44,861 nt of DNA from Saprospiraceae bacterium (GCA_030729925.1 JANQWK010000040.1:1-44861), one strand, 5' to 3'. Shown: positions 10,201-17,883, counted from the stretch's first letter. Notes: generated by a model from the sequence alone, not told the origin. Numbers and translations: made by a program.

Positions 10201-10339
10201 CGTTTGCGCCAATCAACGGTTCTCCGTCCTCTGAACTCACTACGCCAGTCACCATCCCCGCCTGCCCGTACACCACGGCACCTGACACCAGGAAGCACAG
10301 AAGGATTAAGGCCTTCTGCAAAATTGGTTTTGTTTTCAT
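7211..10339 (-). CDS. SusC/RagA-like TonB-dependent transporter
   Basis: Started at the ATG at 10339 (MKTKPILQKALILLCF), the product is about 1042 residues with a clear signal peptide; an in-frame ATG at 10408 would add 23 residues ahead of the signal and is less likely. After it comes a carboxypeptidase-regulatory-like domain (VVSSEDGEPLIGANVLVKGT, about residues 30-105). Next are a linker with LNEVVVTALGISREKKALGY, the plug domain with NNEPLFVIDGIPVSN and DIENISVLKGGAATALYG, and a long beta-barrel ending in a terminal aromatic. It imports a ligand across the outer membrane using TonB energy, together with the SusD-like protein downstream. The upstream 440 bases hold repeat copy 3 and no obvious regulator gene. 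Confidence 0.95.
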   Translation of the reverse strand: MKTKPILQKALILLCFLVSGAVVYGQAGMVTGVVSSEDGEPLIGANVLVKGTSRGTVTDLDGKFSVEVSAGDILLVSFTGFENLELEASPGQDLQITLRQGTLLNEVVVTALGISREKKALGYAVQEVGSTQILEAKQNNVVNALQGQVAGVLINSSGGGPGESARIIIRGVNSLDPSANNEPLFVIDGIPVSNSTFTIGGGSARNISNRLADINPDDIENISVLKGGAATALYGLRAANGAVIITTKKGKSGKIRVEVSSTYGTEEVNKFPETQRLYTQGYADVYDPNSFWPTWGPTIEEARALDPNHPETIFNNYENAYQTGNQWRNSINLTGGTDVASFRASISNLQHEGVLPFSEYENTSFRFNGDYNPSSWLSMGGSINYIKSGGPRVLAESFNERLVYWAPQADVTDYKFENGSMRGYRNGGTIGNNPIYSAATNRFVDDVDRFIGNMRFTAKISDALSVNYVIGLDQYSDFRSATAPAPFGFAGENVLEENGLGFVRETRIRNRDITSNISATFRKEITSGLNLNVLAGYDIFNSSLDRVFTSGDELDIYNLFSLNNAAIIRTSSYKQDYRLMGLYGDISVDYKNTLYLSITGRNDWSSALPVETRSFFYPSVSVGYVFSENIELPEFITFGKLRASYAGIGKDTDPYRINTVYQSASGFPIEGITGWTRGNVKGAADLKPERTETLEFGLDLRLLKNRIGIDFTYYDALSTDQIIPVPVSPTTGFTSFILNAGSIRNKGVELVLTASPVQSQNFNWDVNLNFSRNRNNVEKIRDGIEEIVLGSHFGYVGSSASLRLIEGQPYGNIFGRSLKRYYANPEDEGIVLDKDLPLLIDARGYPILETSQKVLGNATPDWFGAITNTFTYKGFSLSFMFDTRQGVQKYNQMDNFFAAFGIAPYTVNRNSSIVFEGVRADGTPNTTPAWLGQATGPNGERALSGGYYRAVYRTATENFIEDADWIRLRNLSFTYRFPRSVMDRLPLEDLSLSFTGQNLWLDTPYSGFDPEGNRGNGNADDGFGGFTYPGVRRLMFTVNARF

Positions 10340-10779
10340 CTTGTTTGATTTTTTATTTGCAAAAAAGGTTTTTAAAGCCATAACCATAGTGTTAACGGCA
10401 TGACCCATAGCTCTTCTGCAAAATAAAAATAATTAAAGAAATTACCTCAGCTTTAGTGGACGCGATTTGTATAACTATACTTTAAAAACTAATGATTAGA
10501 CAGTTTTGGCGCAAAGGATCATCTTTAAGCCAATTATGAATTTTAAATCGGCTGCAATACTGGGTTACTTTTTGGGATCTCGAGGTATTAATGAGGGTAA
10601 TCAGGTGGAAGGCACCTTAAGGTGGCTTGCACCTGAGCTTTAAACAAATGATAATCAATATTTTAAATAAATTTTAATCTACATATTCCCCTTGTAAGCT
10701 ACGATTATAGGCATCGAATGGCACAAACGAACACGGATCAGGGTTATGGTTTTGGCAGTCTGATCACAACAAAGGATTA
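10340..10779. other. Intergenic region with repeat copy 3
   Basis: About 440 bases separate the susC-like start from the end of the methyltransferase gene. It carries repeat copy 3 at 10562-10636 and otherwise AT-rich sequence. The susC promoter should lie here; a TATTTTG variant occurs near 10425 on the minus strand, but I see no well-spaced -33 element, so I do not call it. Confidence 0.5.
10562..10636 (+). repeat. Dispersed palindromic repeat, copy 3
   Basis: Left box GGGTTACTTTTTGGG, then CGAGGTATTAATGAGGGTAATC, then the terminal palindrome with arms AGGTGGAAGGCACC and GGTGGCTTGCACCT around TTAA. The arms mismatch at two positions: this copy looks like a mosaic of the GTGCAAG and GTGGAAG arm subtypes. 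Confidence 0.88.
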
Positions 10780-11934
10780 TTACTGTGTTAGGAGTAGTTT
10801 TTCCAAAAAATGCTCACTTATCCCAAATTGCTGTTTGATGGCGTCTAATTCTTTTGAAATATCTCTCGGTTTGCCTTGTTTTATGCCGATAATCATGAGA
10901 TTTTTAGCGGTGTGCTCGATCGAAACAAACTCCAGTACCCGGGTAGTGTAACCTCTGGACTCCATGAGCATCGCCCGGATGCCATCGGTGAGCAATTCGG
11001 CCTGCCGTTCCATCAATATGCCGTGTTTGAGGATTTCCGAGGCGAAGGCGCCTTCTCCCCCGCTCATGCTTTGTCGGACTTGCTGCTGGCAACAAGGCGC
11101 CACAACGATAACGGCAGCACCTGCAGCAATGCCCTTGGCGATGGCCAAGTCGGTGGCAGTGTCACAAGCGTGCAGGGCAATGAGCATATCTACTTGCTGC
11201 ACAGGAAAATCGTGAATATCCGATGCGACAAAACGGAGCTGTTCAAATCCATTGGCCGCCGCAATGGCATTGCATTCCTCGACTAATTTTTCGCGAAGCT
11301 CAACCCCGTACATTTCAGGTTGTAACCCCTGGCGACTTAGGTAGTCATACAAACTAAAAGTAAGGTATCCTTTTCCGGAGCCCATATCCAATATTACCGG
11401 CTTTGGGGGTAAGGGTATCTGCTTGAGCTGATGATCCAGGATCTCGATGTACCGGTTGATTTGCCGGTATTTTTTTTGTCCGCTTTTATGAACATTGCCC
11501 GCCTCATCGCTAATCCCCAGGGCATGCAGGTAGCTGCCAGTCGTTACCAACCGCTTTTTCTGATGATCGTGGGCAAGGGGCTGTCGCTGTGTGAGACTGG
11601 CTGGTTTTTTGTACAAACTCGCCTTCCGTTTGCGGTTGATGGTCAAAATGATGTCGGCTTCCGCCGAAAAAAGCGTGGCTTGCAGGAAAAGCGTTTCCAA
11701 CCAATGGCGGAGCTGTACCATGGCCTCCGGAATAGCGTAATTTTTGACTTCGTCACGGGTAGCATATCGAAGGGTAAAGGAAAGGTGGATCTCATCTTTC
11801 AATACCATCAGGCGGCCATAAATATTTTTGAGCGTCCCAGCTCCGGCGCCGGGCTTGCTCAGCGTGAGTTTGAGAAAGGTGTCCTGGCGCAGGGTAGCTG
11901 CCAGATGATCTAAAAACGTGTCTATATTTTCCAT
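10780..11934 (-). CDS. SAM-dependent methyltransferase (Methyltransf_32-like)
   Basis: The 384-residue protein has an N-terminal region of about 150 residues without a clear match. A class I methyltransferase core follows, with the SAM-binding motif VILDMGSGKGYLTFSLYDYL (about residues 190-209), then an HACDTATDLAIAKG stretch and VVAPCCQQQVR. This GSGKG plus CCQ-type pattern resembles the Methyltransf_32 family, related to eukaryotic GSTCD and METTL25-type proteins. The substrate is not known; an RNA or protein target is possible. It stands alone and is divergent from the DUF4294 gene, with only 57 bases between starts. The start ATG at 11934 gives MENIDTFLDHLAATLRQ. Confidence 0.8.
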   Translation of the reverse strand: MENIDTFLDHLAATLRQDTFLKLTLSKPGAGAGTLKNIYGRLMVLKDEIHLSFTLRYATRDEVKNYAIPEAMVQLRHWLETLFLQATLFSAEADIILTINRKRKASLYKKPASLTQRQPLAHDHQKKRLVTTGSYLHALGISDEAGNVHKSGQKKYRQINRYIEILDHQLKQIPLPPKPVILDMGSGKGYLTFSLYDYLSRQGLQPEMYGVELREKLVEECNAIAAANGFEQLRFVASDIHDFPVQQVDMLIALHACDTATDLAIAKGIAAGAAVIVVAPCCQQQVRQSMSGGEGAFASEILKHGILMERQAELLTDGIRAMLMESRGYTTRVLEFVSIEHTAKNLMIIGIKQGKPRDISKELDAIKQQFGISEHFLEKLLLTQ

Positions 11935-11967
11935 GTATGCGGGAAGGCGAAATTGTCTAAAAGACTG

Positions 11968-11975
11968 TAATTTTG
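11968..11975 (+). promoter_or_regulatory. Candidate -7 box for the DUF4294 gene
   Basis: TAATTTTG fits TAnnTTTG and lies 16 bases before the ATG at 11992. No TTG is found at 20 bases upstream, so this is only a half match. Confidence 0.3.
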
Positions 11976-11991
11976 GGTAAAAGTACGCGAT

Positions 11992-12600
11992 ATGAGAATA
12001 ATTTTGGTATTATACTTTTTTCTTGGCCTACAATTGGGTATTGCTCAACAGCAGGGTACTACACTGATCAATGGTCAGGTGATGCCTTTTGTGATAGATG
12101 AATGCGGCGATACCGTGATTGTTGCAACCCTTGAAGATATATCCGTTTCTTCCCTGCGATCCTTCAAAGACGATACCGAGTACCGAAGATATTTGCAGTA
12201 CAAACGCTACGCCGTCAAGGTGTATCCCTACGCAGTGGAAGCGATCAAGGTTTTTCGGGAGCTGGAACTGCAGACGGAGGAGATGCGCAAAGGCAAGCGC
12301 CGGAAGTACGCCAAAGAATTGTACCAGGGGCTGAAGGACGATTTCAAGGATCCCCTGAAGAAGTTAACCAAACTTCAGGGGATGATTCTGATCAAAATGA
12401 TTGAAAAGGAGGTGGATACGCCTATGTTTGACCTCATCAGAGAGCTTCGGGGAGGCCCTACAGCGGCTTATTGGAACACCTTCGGTAAAATGTTTGGCCA
12501 CGAGATCAAAACGGGCTACGTCGAGGGGGCAGATCCTATCTTGGATGCTGTGCTCAACGACCTGGATGTTTCGTATAGCGTGGTCAAGAGCAATCCTTAG
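11992..12600 (+). CDS. DUF4294 family exported protein
   Basis: The 202-residue product starts with a short signal peptide (MRIILVLYFFLGLQLGIAQ). The middle carries the characteristic YAVKVYPYAVEAIKVFRELE, KELYQGLKDDFKDPLKKLTK and QGMILIKMIEK segments of DUF4294, found in Bacteroidota, where the function is unknown. The family is small, basic and mostly helical, and likely periplasmic. It faces the ctpA-like gene tail to tail, and the two stop codons abut with no bases between them. Confidence 0.85.
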   Translation: MRIILVLYFFLGLQLGIAQQQGTTLINGQVMPFVIDECGDTVIVATLEDISVSSLRSFKDDTEYRRYLQYKRYAVKVYPYAVEAIKVFRELELQTEEMRKGKRRKYAKELYQGLKDDFKDPLKKLTKLQGMILIKMIEKEVDTPMFDLIRELRGGPTAAYWNTFGKMFGHEIKTGYVEGADPILDAVLNDLDVSYSVVKSNP

Positions 12601-14247
12601 TTAGTTACTTTTGAGTAGTGACGCATAGGTAGCGCTATCGCTGAGCAATTTTACGGCCTCCTTGATTTCTACATCGTTGCGCAGACCCATCTGCGTTTTT
12701 CCTCGCTGGAAGTAGTACCTACCAGCGATTTCCTTTTCAATAAGGTCTGTAATCAGGTCTTTGTAGGCAACCAGACTTTTTTGTTTGGACTGCTCCAACT
12801 TCTCCGAAAGCCGATCAATATCAGCCAAGACATCTGCTTGTTCCGAGGCTACTTTTTCCCGTAGCTTGCGGAGGGCAGCCGTAGCTTCGGTTTCGTAATC
12901 AAAGTTTTTGTCGGCCACAAATTTCATAAAATCCTCAAAGTCCTCGAACCTGAAATCTTCGATGGCAGCAATTTCTGGATGTTTGAGGGCAAAGTTGGTG
13001 ACGTAATCAAACACTAACTGCTGTTTGATCAGTGCTTTTACCACAGGCTCTTCCGCAAAGGGATCTATGGCCACATCCGGTTTTACCCCACCACCGTCCA
13101 GCACGGGTCTTCCAGCTTTGGTTTTGAACACAGCCCGCTGCTCGTCGGGGATGCTTACAGGTTCTCCATTGGCGTATTCCACGCTTTGGATACAGCGGCC
13201 GCTGGGAATGTAGTACTTGGCAGTCGTAATTTTTACCCTGGAATTATATCCGATATCCATGGTGTTCTGTACCAGACCTTTGCCATAGGAACGCTGACCA
13301 AGCAGCACCCCCCGGTCGTAGTCCTGTATCACCCCGCTTACAATTTCGGAAGCAGAGGCAGAGCGTTTGTTGATGAGCACTACGAGCGGAATATCTTCAT
13401 CCACGGAGGGATTTTGGGTATGGTAACTTCTGTCCCACTCGACTACCTTACCCCTTGTGGAAGTCACCAACTGACCCTGAGGGATAAAGACATTGCATAC
13501 ATTTACGGCCTCGTGCAGCAATCCCCCTCCATTGTCGCGCAAATCGAGAATTACTCCCTTGAGTTCGGGGTCTTTGGTCTTGAGGTCTTTCAGGGCACGC
13601 GCCACATTCCTTCCTGCATCGTTGGTAAAGATCGTGAGGTTGATGTACCCGACATGATCACTCACCATTCCGTGGTAAGGTACATTGGGGACATTGATCT
13701 CGCCACGAGTCAATTTGATCACGAGCGGCTCAGGAGTGCCAGGTCTTTCTATGGTCAAACTCACATCCGTGCTTGCAACGCCGGCCAGCATGTTGTTTAC
13801 CTCCTCCACGTTCCTATTTTTGGCATCCATACCATTGATCGCCACAATTTTGTCTCCCACCTTCAAACCAGCCTTATCGGCAGGCTGATCTTCATACAAC
13901 TCTGTAATTACAACATAGGCACCCATTTTTTCGCTGACAGCGCCGAGACCGTTGTAATTACCCTCTGTATAGAGCCGATAGCCCTGAATTTCAGACTCTG
14001 ACATGTAATTGGTATAGGGATCCAGAGAGCCAACCATCGCATCTATACCTGTTTTCATCAGTTTACCAGGGTCTAGGTCATCTACGTAGTAGGTATTAAC
14101 TTCCTTGTACAGGTTGGTGAAAATTTCGATATTCTTGATGATTTCGAAGTATTTGTTGCCTGTAGGCACAAGGGTAGCCGAAAGCCCCAGCACCACAAGT
14201 GCAAGCAGGGTGAACAACTTAACGAGCCGGTTCATTTTCATTTTCAT
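12601..14247 (-). CDS. C-terminal processing serine peptidase (S41A, CtpA/Prc-like)
   Basis: The ORF is open for 396 bases upstream of 14247, but that part overlaps the hydrolase gene and is not protein-like. Starting at the ATG at 14247 gives 548 residues with a basic start and a single membrane or signal segment (NRLVKLFTLLALVVLGLSATL). A PDZ domain follows at about 95-175 (DQPADKAGLKVGDKIVAINGM). The S41 peptidase core has GVILDLRDNGGG and the Ser-Lys dyad S298 (RSASASE) and K323 (SYGKG), spaced 25 apart as in E. coli Prc. A charged C-terminal helical tail closes it. It trims periplasmic proteins. It lies 53 bases downstream of the alpha/beta hydrolase and is probably cotranscribed with it. 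Confidence 0.93.
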   Translation of the reverse strand: MKMKMNRLVKLFTLLALVVLGLSATLVPTGNKYFEIIKNIEIFTNLYKEVNTYYVDDLDPGKLMKTGIDAMVGSLDPYTNYMSESEIQGYRLYTEGNYNGLGAVSEKMGAYVVITELYEDQPADKAGLKVGDKIVAINGMDAKNRNVEEVNNMLAGVASTDVSLTIERPGTPEPLVIKLTRGEINVPNVPYHGMVSDHVGYINLTIFTNDAGRNVARALKDLKTKDPELKGVILDLRDNGGGLLHEAVNVCNVFIPQGQLVTSTRGKVVEWDRSYHTQNPSVDEDIPLVVLINKRSASASEIVSGVIQDYDRGVLLGQRSYGKGLVQNTMDIGYNSRVKITTAKYYIPSGRCIQSVEYANGEPVSIPDEQRAVFKTKAGRPVLDGGGVKPDVAIDPFAEEPVVKALIKQQLVFDYVTNFALKHPEIAAIEDFRFEDFEDFMKFVADKNFDYETEATAALRKLREKVASEQADVLADIDRLSEKLEQSKQKSLVAYKDLITDLIEKEIAGRYYFQRGKTQMGLRNDVEIKEAVKLLSDSATYASLLKSN

Positions 14248-14300
14248 AGCTGGGTTGATGAATACGTTAAAAATAGCATTTAATCCTGACAAAGCACAAG

Positions 14301-15065
14301 TCAGGTGCTGAGGAAGCGCATGCTGGTTTCGAAAAACAGATCCGGTGCCTCCGCATGTACCCAGTGGCCGGCACCTGGTATCGTAAACAGGCTGGCATTG
14401 GGAAAATAGTCCTGTATGGTCGTCCAGTCTTCGTCCAGAATATAGCGCGAGCGTTGACCGCGAATAAAAAGCGTGGGGGCTTCGAAGGCTTCCCGCACCG
14501 ATATGGGAGCCAGGATATGGCCATAATATTTGTAAATGACGGGCAGGTTCATTTTCCATTCGAAGGTACCTTCTTTGCCCCGGGTCAAGTTTTTCATCAA
14601 AAACTGCCGGACAGAGGAGTCTTCGATGCGCGGCTCGAGCCATGCTTCTGCTTCCTGCCTGCTTTGGACGGCCAATAAGTCTAGCGACAAAAGGGCATCA
14701 AAAATCGGTTCGTGCAAGCCGGGATAGGCTTTGGGGGCAATATCCACCACGATTAACTTATTAACCCGATCCGGGTGTTCCACCGAAAACTGCATGGCAG
14801 TTTTACCCCCCATAGAATGTCCGATAATGTGGGCGTGGTAAATCCACTGGGACTCCATAAACGCCCTCAGGTCCTCGGCCAGCGTGGGGTAATCCATACT
14901 ATCCAAATGCGGAGAGCGGCCGTGGTTGCGCTGATCCACGATATAAACGGTATAATGTTCGGCAAATCTTCGGGCGAGGGTTTGCCAGTTGTCCAGGGTT
15001 CCAAACAATCCATGTAGGATAATCAGCGGTTCCCCGCTGCCAAAACTTTTGAAATTTAAGTCCAT
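14301..15065 (-). CDS. Alpha/beta hydrolase (YbfF-like esterase)
   Basis: The 254-residue product has the whole alpha/beta-hydrolase fold. It shows the oxyanion-loop LHGLFGTLDNW (18-28), DQRNHGRSPH (44-53), the nucleophile elbow GHSMGG with Ser84, and the catalytic His in GAGHWVHAEAP near residue 235. The HGLFGTLDNW and DQRNHGRSPH signatures are those of the YbfF/ABHD11-type esterases. The substrate is unknown, probably a short-chain ester or thioester. The ATG at 15065 is the first and gives the usual short lead (MDLNFKSFGSGEPL). It is divergent from the Rieske oxygenase gene. Confidence 0.9.
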   Translation of the reverse strand: MDLNFKSFGSGEPLIILHGLFGTLDNWQTLARRFAEHYTVYIVDQRNHGRSPHLDSMDYPTLAEDLRAFMESQWIYHAHIIGHSMGGKTAMQFSVEHPDRVNKLIVVDIAPKAYPGLHEPIFDALLSLDLLAVQSRQEAEAWLEPRIEDSSVRQFLMKNLTRGKEGTFEWKMNLPVIYKYYGHILAPISVREAFEAPTLFIRGQRSRYILDEDWTTIQDYFPNASLFTIPGAGHWVHAEAPDLFFETSMRFLST

Positions 15066-15174
15066 ATTAGCTTATTTCGCTTATATCTCTATAACAAAAT
15101 GATTTTTGCCGAGGTTGCAAGAAATTCCTTGCAGCAATTTTATTACCTTGTTAAGCCCAAATTTACACGCGCAC

Positions 15175-16254
15175 ATGGCAAAAATATCCATAGATCCGGA
15201 CATTAGAAAAGCACAAACCCTTCCGGCGGCTTTTTACCGTGAAAAAGCATGGTTTGACTTGACCCGGGACAAGATTTTCAGACATTTTTGGCACTATGTT
15301 GCCGATACTACTGCAATTGAAACACCACAATCGCTTTACCCTTTTACCCTTTTACCCGGTGTTTTGGACGAACCTTTGGTGCTGAGTAAAGATATTGCCG
15401 GCCAGGGATATTGTTTGTCCAACGTCTGTACCCATCGCGGAAAAATTTTGGTGGAAGCGCCTGCGAACCGACGACTTATTTCGTGCAACTACCACGGCCG
15501 CTGCTTCAACCTGGATGGTACTTTCAAAAGTATGCCCGAGTTTGCCGGGGTAGAAAATTTCCCCTCAGCCCGGGATCATCTGGCTCAGATTCCAATGGAA
15601 GAATGGCTCGGCATGTACTTCGTCAGTCCAAATCCTACGCAGACTTTCGGCGATATGATGGCTCCAATCATGGAGCGGGTGGGCTGGATGCCGCTTCACA
15701 CCCTTCGTTTTGACCCTGAATCTTCGCGGGATTTTCTCGTGCAATCCAATTGGGCACTTTACTGTGACAACTATCTGGAAGGGTTTCACATTCCATTTGT
15801 CCACCCGGCACTCAACCAGGCAATCGTATTCGACCAGTACGAGTACCATTTGTTTTCACACGGCAACTTGCAGGTCGGAGAAGCAAAAGCAGGTGAACCG
15901 TCGTTTGATATCCCTGAGGGATACCCCGATTTCGGTCGCAATATCTATGCCTATTACTTTTGGGTATTCCCCAACCTCATGTTTAACTTTTACCCCTGGG
16001 GCTTGTCACTCAATGTGGTAGAACCGCTCAACCACAAACAGACCCGGGTGCGCTTCCGCACTTATGTGTTTGAAGGTACCGCGTTTGCACGCGAAAAAAA
16101 CAGCATTGATGAGACCGAACTGGAAGACGAAGCTGTTGTAGAAAGCGTACAACAAGGGATCCAGTCGGATTTTTACGACAGAGGGCGGTACTCGCCCAGC
16201 ATGGAGCAAGGGGTACACCATTTTCACCGACTACTGTCGGAGTACCTCAATTAA
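15175..16254 (+). CDS. Rieske non-heme iron oxygenase, alpha-subunit type
   Basis: Starting at the ATG at 15175 (MAKISIDPDIRK) gives 359 residues; an upstream ATG at 15106 would add 23 poor residues. The Rieske 2Fe-2S ligands are visible as C85-x-H87 (CTHRG) and C104-xx-H107 (CNYHG). The catalytic domain shows DNYLEGFHIPFVHP with the mononuclear iron ligands H205 and H210, and the C-terminal GRYSPSMEQGVHHFH stretch common in one branch of ring-hydroxylating and quaternary-ammonium oxygenases. No ferredoxin reductase or beta subunit is encoded nearby, so the electron donor must lie elsewhere. The substrate is not predictable from context. Confidence 0.9.
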   Translation: MAKISIDPDIRKAQTLPAAFYREKAWFDLTRDKIFRHFWHYVADTTAIETPQSLYPFTLLPGVLDEPLVLSKDIAGQGYCLSNVCTHRGKILVEAPANRRLISCNYHGRCFNLDGTFKSMPEFAGVENFPSARDHLAQIPMEEWLGMYFVSPNPTQTFGDMMAPIMERVGWMPLHTLRFDPESSRDFLVQSNWALYCDNYLEGFHIPFVHPALNQAIVFDQYEYHLFSHGNLQVGEAKAGEPSFDIPEGYPDFGRNIYAYYFWVFPNLMFNFYPWGLSLNVVEPLNHKQTRVRFRTYVFEGTAFAREKNSIDETELEDEAVVESVQQGIQSDFYDRGRYSPSMEQGVHHFHRLLSEYLN

Positions 16255-16292
16255 GTATTATTATTTTTTCCACAACTAACCTGACCAGATTT

Positions 16293-16838
16293 ATGACCAT
16301 GAAACCCAATTTCAGCTCATTTGTCCTGCGTATGCTGGGCTGGAAAATTACGACCTTCCTGCCATTACCTAAACAATGCGTCATTATTGTCGTTCCTCAT
16401 ACGTCATGGATGGATTTCCCCCTCGGCCTGCTGACCAGAGGTTCCATGGAAGAGAATATACGTTATGCCGGCAAGTCTTCCCTGTTCAAACCTCCATTTG
16501 GCTGGATTTTCCGCGCCCTGGGCGGATATCCCGTGGACCGCTCCAAACGAAGTAACTTTGTGGATGCCGTCGTGGATATCTTTGGTAAAGTCCCCGACTT
16601 TAAACTGTCAATCGCTCCTGAGGGCACCCGAAAGCGGGTAACAGATTTAAAGACAGGATTTTATTATATCGCAAAAGGTGCAGGAGTGCCGATTATTTTG
16701 TGTAAATTTGATTACGAACACAAAAACGTTGACTTCAGCGAGCCTTTTTATCCTACAGATGATAGGGATGCTGACTTTGAGTTTATCTACAAGCATTTCA
16801 GAGGGGTCAAAGGTAAAAAATCAGATTACAGTTTTTAA
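16293..16838 (+). CDS. Lysophospholipid acyltransferase-like protein (PlsC family)
   Basis: The 181-residue protein carries the acyltransferase motifs in order: HTSWMDFPLG (H-x4-D, about residues 36-45), the glycerolipid-binding GGYPVDRS near 80, and SIAPEGTRKR near 108. It is short for the family (E. coli PlsC is about 245 residues) and lacks the long N-terminal membrane segment. It resembles the small Bacteroidota branch annotated as 1-acyl-glycerol-3-phosphate acyltransferase-like. It would acylate a lysophospholipid or another membrane acceptor. It lies 38 bases after the Rieske gene and 21 bases before the choice-anchor V gene on the same strand. Confidence 0.87.
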   Translation: MTMKPNFSSFVLRMLGWKITTFLPLPKQCVIIVVPHTSWMDFPLGLLTRGSMEENIRYAGKSSLFKPPFGWIFRALGGYPVDRSKRSNFVDAVVDIFGKVPDFKLSIAPEGTRKRVTDLKTGFYYIAKGAGVPIILCKFDYEHKNVDFSEPFYPTDDRDADFEFIYKHFRGVKGKKSDYSF

Positions 16839-16859
16839 TTCCTTCAAATTCCCGGCAGC

Positions 16860-17696
16860 ATGAAGCACGTTTCTGTGGTTTACCTACTTTTTGTGACAGC
16901 AATGGCTGCTATCCATCTTCAAAATTCCAATGGCCCTGCTGCGGTCCAGGAAGCCGATCGAACGGGTTCGCCCCTGAGTTCCGCCAATTGTGGTGCTTGT
17001 CATGGCGGAGGAAACTTTAGTCCTTCGCTCGAGGCCAGCTTACTCGAGGAGGGAATGCCCGTGACGAGTTATACTCCCGGAAAGGATTATACCGTCAGAC
17101 TCAGTCTTTCCGCAACAAACAATCCGACTGCTTACGGCTTCCAAGCGGTTGCACTGAAAGCAGCCGACAACACCAACGCCGGAACTTTCAAGAATCCTCC
17201 CAGTGGCTTTCGGGTGGTCAATCTCAACAACCGCTTATATGCCGAACACAGCTCCCGCCGAACAAGTCCCGTGCTGGAAATCAACTGGACGGCTCCCGAA
17301 ACCGGCAGCGGTACAGTGCGTTTGTATGCTGCAGCGATAGCCGCCAACGCCAATAACGGTATTTCAGGGGATAATACGGCAGGCTTGGCCAGCCCGCTGG
17401 AAATTACAGAAGCGATTACTACTTCCATCACCTCTCCCGGCATGCGACTCAATTTTGAGGTATTTCCCAACCCCGCTCCCGGCGAATCCCTATATATCAA
17501 CTTACAGGAAAGCGTTCAGTACCTCAGGATTCAAATTTTTTCCCTACAGGGGCAGTTGCGCTACGAAAGCGTAGAAAAACAGCCCTTCACAGGGACCCCC
17601 ATCGCAGTTCCCATTACCGCTCTTTCCAAGGGAATATACCAGCTCGTTGTCCAAACAGAAACTTCCCGGGGTGGCCAACTCTTTGTCAGACCCTAA
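16860..17696 (+). CDS. Choice-anchor V domain protein with CxxCH motif and T9SS type A sorting signal
   Basis: The 278-residue product has an N-terminal signal region (MKHVSVVYLLFVTAMAAI). It then has SSANCGACHGGGNF, a CxxCH heme-type motif, at about residue 41. A beta-rich domain follows (SYTPGKDYTVRLSLSATNNP, AYGFQAVALK) of the choice-anchor V type. The C-terminus has the T9SS type A signal: FEVFPNPAPGESLYINL, IFSLQGQLRYES, and ALSKGIYQLVVQT. The protein is therefore expected to be exported by Sec, then by T9SS, and anchored or released at the surface. Whether the CxxCH binds heme covalently is not shown. The neighbouring acyltransferase gene may only share the transcript. Confidence 0.85.
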   Translation: MKHVSVVYLLFVTAMAAIHLQNSNGPAAVQEADRTGSPLSSANCGACHGGGNFSPSLEASLLEEGMPVTSYTPGKDYTVRLSLSATNNPTAYGFQAVALKAADNTNAGTFKNPPSGFRVVNLNNRLYAEHSSRRTSPVLEINWTAPETGSGTVRLYAAAIAANANNGISGDNTAGLASPLEITEAITTSITSPGMRLNFEVFPNPAPGESLYINLQESVQYLRIQIFSLQGQLRYESVEKQPFTGTPIAVPITALSKGIYQLVVQTETSRGGQLFVRP

Positions 17697-17700
17697 AAAA

Positions 17701-17719
17701 TGAGGATCAAAAAACCTCA
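17701..17719 (-). terminator. Weak hairpin with T-tract after the aminotransferase operon
   Basis: On the minus strand a 5-bp stem (TGAGG with CCTCA, 9-base loop) is followed by ATTTTTTAG. It lies beyond repeat copy 4, downstream of the aminotransferase gene. The stem is short, so it is a weak candidate. Confidence 0.3.
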
Positions 17720-17726
17720 GGCAAGT

Positions 17727-17802
17727 GGTTACTTTTCAGCATCCCGAGGGATTAACAGAGGTAATTCAGGTGCAAGGCACTTTAAGGTGCCTTGCACCTG
17801 AA
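17727..17802 (+). repeat. Dispersed palindromic repeat, copy 4
   Basis: Left box GGTTACTTTTCAG, then CGAGGGATTAACAGAGGTAAT, then the palindrome with arms AGGTGCAAGGCACT and GGTGCCTTGCACCT around TTAA (one mismatch). It lies between two convergent genes, the choice-anchor V gene and the aminotransferase gene. Confidence 0.88.
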
Positions 17803-17883
17803 TTAAAAAACCCTGAAAATCAACAAAATAAGCTTATTTCTAAGCTTCAAACCTGCGAAAAAAACAGCAAATTTGGTTTTCTG

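Noticed and set aside
10409-10561. Possible susC promoter with TATTTTG near 10425
   Set aside because: One base short of TAnnTTTG and no TTG at the correct spacing.
14248-14643. N-terminal extension of the CtpA-like protease up to 14643
   Set aside because: It lies inside the alpha/beta hydrolase gene in another frame, and its residues look random, while a clear signal segment starts at 14247.
15115-15134. TTGCAAG/CTTGCAG inverted repeat upstream of the Rieske gene
   Set aside because: Only a 6-bp stem with a 6-base loop and no relatives elsewhere in the window; too weak to call an operator.
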